Shown here: piece after piece, positions 59,915-64,000 of the stretch | Position numbering within the stretch: the stretch's first letter is position 1 | How the letters are laid out: each line of letters begins with the position of its first letter | Assembly (NCBI GenBank): GCA_900239685.1 | Contig: OENT01000035.1 | Coordinates: 124,001 to 188,000 of the forward strand | Direction: 5' to 3' | Length of the DNA stretch: 64,000 bases | Source: Rotaria macrura | Taxonomy: Eukaryota > Rotifera > Eurotatoria > Philodinida > Philodinidae | Program-made: the position numbers and the translations under genes | The notes under the pieces: model-generated | Database searches by the model: none | Seen by the model: the letters and a program-made list of their open reading frames with translations, nothing else | Told to the model about the DNA's origin: nothing

Positions 59915-62900
59915 GCATTCAGATATGAGTCTTCGAATGTCATGTTTCATTTTTAATATTGATGCGCTAATATAACTCAAATAATTTTCATTCGAAGATA
60001 TTTTTTCTTGTACTATATTAGTTCAATCGAAGATCTGTTCTTTATTCGAATCAAAATAAATGTGTATTTCTGTCGAGTTTTGAGTCTTGCTCTCAGTTCA
60101 ACCGTCGAGTAAGTCCATGTGTGATGTTACTATTATCATTAATTGTTTCCTATCTTTCACTCCCCATGGCAATATCTACAATTCAACGATTATTAATTGT
60201 TTTCGAGAGCTTTGATTTTGTAAGCAATTTAAAAAGAAATCAAAACATCAATATTGAGAAAAGTAATACGACATGAAACGATGAATTTATGGTCTATGAT
60301 CGATGATCAATATGATATTACAGGAGATAATTTGTAAAATGACAAGTTTGCTTTATTTTCTGATTGGCAATTGTTAAACTATGAAGATTTCTTTTTCAAT
60401 TTTTCTCTCTTCAAATTATTTACACAGAATATTGACTTTTCATTAAAAAACCTAAGCATGGGATGATTTTTCCGTCAATAAGTCAAAGCATGAATATAAT
60501 AATTCTGTGTAAAAACTATGTTCTGCATTTGTCGACTTTCTTCTATTCAATGTTTGATTTCCAAAAGTCTATTTGTTTTTCGACACTTCTGCAATGTCCT
60601 TTTTGGATCTTAACAATTTCTCTTGATTAGTATGGATTCTAGAGTTCTATCGACTTCATTCTGTCACTGATGATCAAAATGCAAAAAGACAGATAACGCT
60701 GAATGGTAATTTGCGTTTTAAATAAGACCGTCGATGCAAATAATCTACTCAATAGCAATGATTCAAGCTTCTCTATAAATACAAATTCTATTGTTCGAAA
60801 TTTGTTCCGCTGTTAGGATATAGTCATTTTTCTGCAATGTCCCAAGTTCATTAATCATCGATACTTGTTCGATTTGCGTTCAACAGCTCGAACAACATTT
60901 TGACCACATTAAAAACAAGAGCAACGGTTTTCATCTTTTTCAGAAAAATGAAAACTCTACGCGTAAAGCTTCAAAAATTCATGATCATCAGTGCTATTAA
61001 AAGCATTACACCCTGAATGATGCCAAATCTTTTTATCACCTATTTTATTGTTTCGTGCTACTTTAAAAAACCAAGAAAACAAACGTGGTCATCTATGCTT
61101 AAGTAGTGAGAAAAGTTTCTGTGCTAATCGATGTTCGACAAACGCAAGATCCATTCGATCCCTTTCGAACGTCTGACATGAGCGTATTACTAGTTGTGTC
61201 ATGAAATCATTACGAATTCATGAAGTTGAACAGGCTTGTATTGTTTGGCGTAATCGTATTTTCGAAAATCACGACATAGAGCAGATATTTTCAGATAGGG
61301 ATCAGTCCAGTCAATTATTAACTAATGTCTTCCACGTACTCATATAGTTCTATGTACTCGTCGGAATAGTTAACACGTTGTGAATCGTCAGCAGCCTTCG
61401 TGCATATGATATTTTTTCTTTGATTCCATACAGCAATGAAATATGTGGAAGTAAAGTAGAAGAGCGTTGATGGTTTTCTAAAACCGAATTCAATTACATA
61501 ACCAGACTTGTACGCAGAAATTACATAAAGCAGATGTTGAAGTTTAATATCACATAACTATTGGAAACAACAGCTTTTTTATATGAAAACATTCAAAACC
61601 GCTAGATAAATCCGAAGAGTTCTATTCTGTACAGTTTAAGATACTGAGCTATATCAGTTTGAATAATTTCAATTTCGATTTATGCTGAGAGGCATTATCG
61701 AGCAATAAAAACAATGAGCATTACAATATTTTGTTAGTGCTTTTTTATTTACCAAAGAATTCTACTACATATTACAGTCGTATTTAAACAATGGGAAGTA
61801 AAGTCCCTTGATTACTCAATCGATTTGATAATAATGCTTCATTTTTCTAAATACATATTTGAAACATACTATAAAACACTTTTTCAATATTTCGATGCTC
61901 AAACGAAATGAAAATTATGTACTCATCATACTAGTTTATTCAGTAGTCAAGCGTAATACATGACATTTGTAGTATTTGTTCTTAAGATCCTTGTTGTGAA
62001 ACGATCTCAGTTTCCACATAGCTTTTAGGCGGATCAATTTTGATTCTCATACAATACATGCTCATAGAAATCTTAGCCAAGGAAAACCACTATTCATCGA
62101 GTAGATTTAGTTTATTCTGCATCGATGACAGTTAATCGAATATAATCGATAGCAACGAAACGTATTCCAAAACGAAACATTAGTATGATCAATAGTTAAT
62201 AATCAATATGAACAAAACATACTCAAAACAACTAATCAAGAAATTGGTAGAATCTAGATTATTCATAGAAAATTTTTAACTATTACTGATGAACAGTTGA
62301 AATACTATCGATACCTCTAGCTAGATGCCACAAGAATATGACGGATTAACTCTAGTTAGGTCGAAAGAAAAAATGTCGACAATAGGAACCTCGAAAAAAA
62401 TGTCGAAATGTAAAATAATCTAAATATAAAATTTGCGAAAGTATAGCAAATTTTTTTTCCTTGAAGACTAACAGTCGTTGAGCTTTGTTCGATGCTATGA
62501 ATGATATATTGCTATCTACATTAGTAGATGTATCCATTGGATTAGATAATATATACTTGTGAAAAATCTAAAAGTAGGAAAAAAATGACGTTTTCTCATG
62601 GAACATAAGTTCCTTATCTTGTTTGTTCATTTTTGTTTAATAAGAAAGATCTATATGTCAGCTAAGAATGAATTATTTGATAAGTCAATACCAACAATTT
62701 TAAGAATACTACGTTGCATTAATTGGATGATGGTGTCCTCTTCGGCTGAGTTACATAGCGCTCTCGTGCGTTTTTGACGGTTCCCCAATTTCAAACATCG
62801 AAAATATTATCTGTATATATATGAGTGAATTACAACTTTTGGTACTGTAAATATTTTAGTAATATTTGGCTAATAATTTGTGCTTCTCCGAATTGATTCG

Positions 62901-63385
62901 AATGATTTTTTTGACGTATTATGGTACCTGGTATGTCCCACTGGCACACAAAATTTCAGCCCTGTAGCTCATACCAGTGCTGAGTTGTAAGAGATATATG
63001 GCGAAAAGTGCTCATTTTTAATGACACATGAAAAGAAAACCGAATTTTATGACCATTGAATAATAAGAGGAAACTTATTCAACTCATAAGTTTTGTACAG
63101 CGTTTGATACTCTATCGAAATATATCAACGAGTTGAACATAATGTTTTGTTCTTTCCTTCGTATAACGTTCGCACTGTTTGACAGACACTTTGCTATTTT
63201 TGTGTAGAGCGACGAAAACGTGGTTGTAATTGTGCCATTGAAAAAGCTAATGATACGCCGGCTCTACCAAAAGAAAGACAACTTTTGAAGACCCAAAATT
63301 ATTAGAGAAATACTGTGTTTTATCAGATTTATTTGTGGATAAAAATAAAAAGACTTTTTGAAAACCAGGTCTTTATATTAATTTT
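59915..63385. other. 3.5 kb intergenic, no supported gene
   Basis: No coding signal on either strand. Around 62361-62405 two copies of the AAAAAATGTCGA motif resemble the inverted-repeat arms near the start of the window. The stretch around 62930-63010 has the look of old repeat sequence. Confidence 0.4.
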
Positions 63386-63770
63386 GTAGTGACGGTTTGA
63401 AAATTGAATCGTTTATAACTCTTTAAGAAATCGCTCAATTTAGCTCAAATTTTTACAGTAGATGTAGAACGATATGTTATAGGAGTGTTAAGAATTTCAG
63501 CTCTTTACCTTCTGCCATTCAGAAGAAATTTATATTATACTAACAAATGTAGAGGGACAATTTTTTTAAATAAAAGTGTAGTGATGATTTGAAAATTGAT
63601 CTGTTTATAACTCTTCAATAAAACGTCCGATTTGTCTCAAATTTTCAGAGTAGATGTAAAACAAAAAGCTGTGCAAGTTTTAAGAATTTCCGCTCTTAAT
63701 CCTTTTCTATTGGGGAGAAATTTACATTATACTAAATAAAAAGAACAGTAACAAATTTTTATAAATATTT
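63386..63770. repeat. Two diverged tandem copies of an about 192-bp unit
   Basis: The first unit starts TAGTGACGGTTTGAAAATTG at 63387 and the second starts TAGTGATGATTTGAAAATTG at 63579. Matching landmarks recur in the same order: GTTTATAACTCTT, CTCAAATTTT, GTAGATGTA, TAAGAATTTC, GCTCTT, GAAATTTA and ATTATACTAA. A further partial match (GCGTTTATAACTAT) lies near 63893. Likely a fragment of an interspersed repeat running off the window end. Confidence 0.7.
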
Positions 63771-64000
63771 TCAGTTTTATATGAACAAACTAAAAGGTAC
63801 ACTATAGATGCCGTTTTTCATACTGAATCTTAGAAAAGTTTCTCTGAGTGTTATATACCAACGTAAAAAAAGCAAACTTTAATAAAAAAATCAAGCGTTT
63901 ATAACTATCACAAGAAAAAATTGAGTTTTCGGAGAATTTTCTTTGAATGAAAAGGCAGTTATTCTTGTAGAGCTCACTGAGCTCTATGAAACCATGTAAA

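Noticed and set aside
1..64000. CRISPR arrays, bacterial operons, telomeric repeats, a spliced-leader RNA gene
   Set aside because: No regularly spaced repeats, Shine-Dalgarno-led operons, or TGTGGG-type arrays were seen, and a by-eye look for the remembered bdelloid spliced-leader sequence found nothing.

Overview
The window looks like a stretch of an AT-rich invertebrate nuclear genome, most likely a bdelloid rotifer (Rotaria/Adineta type). The reasons are typical animal genes split by many 50-80 bp GT-AG introns, a FLYWCH domain ORF, a four-part 'N-terminal domain + ADP-ribosyltransferase fold + TPR' protein of the kind that is expanded in bdelloids, and a lineage-expanded type of rhodopsin-like GPCR. 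The assignment is inferred from gene content and has not been tested against a database. All exon-intron models below were built by hand from splice sites, reading phase and remembered family consensus. In each multi-exon model with both ends defined, the exon lengths sum to a multiple of three.

Layout: (1) 0.7-1.7 kb: a FLYWCH ORF and a decayed coding remnant, with imperfect inverted repeats. (2) 2.9-4.4 kb, minus: phospholipase B1-like GDSL lipase, 5 exons. (3) 7.9-14.5 kb, plus: fatty-acid amide hydrolase (FAAH2-like, 6 exons) followed after only 114 bp by the U2 snRNP-associated factor HTATSF1 (8 exons, one of them 10 nt). This spacing suggests an operon resolved by trans-splicing. (4) 16.5-22.0 kb, minus: a single ART-like/TPR gene interrupted by a 3.3 kb intron. 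(5) 28.4-29.2 kb, plus: NEDD8-conjugating enzyme UBC12. (6) 34.0-35.0 kb, minus: orphan GPCR. (7) 37.4-38.6 kb, minus: an eRF1 (translation release factor) relative that has lost the catalytic GGQ motif. (8) 41.6-42.8 kb, plus: fatty-acid-hydroxylase-superfamily (sterol-modifying type) membrane enzyme. (9) 44.2-46.4 kb, minus: a secreted protein of unknown function and two weaker candidates. (10) 47.7-54.1 kb, minus: a 14-exon ERICH3-like protein carrying DUF4590 plus two PLAT/LH2-like domains. (11) 54.9-56.4 kb, plus: acidic secreted protein. (12) 58.7-59.9 kb: a divergent pair, a four-TM claudin/PMP22-like protein (minus) and a small secreted peptide with a CX3C pair and a 19-nt first exon (plus). 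(13) 59.9-64 kb: no genes seen; a diverged tandem repeat at the end.

The genes do not form one pathway; this is an ordinary mixed chromosomal segment. Most of the space between them (roughly half the window) shows no coding signal. Some of it holds foldback (hairpin) elements of the MITE type. The most unusual items are the GGQ-less eRF1 relative, the ART domain with its catalytic residues replaced, the ERICH3-PLAT combination and the repeated use of 10-20 nt coding exons.
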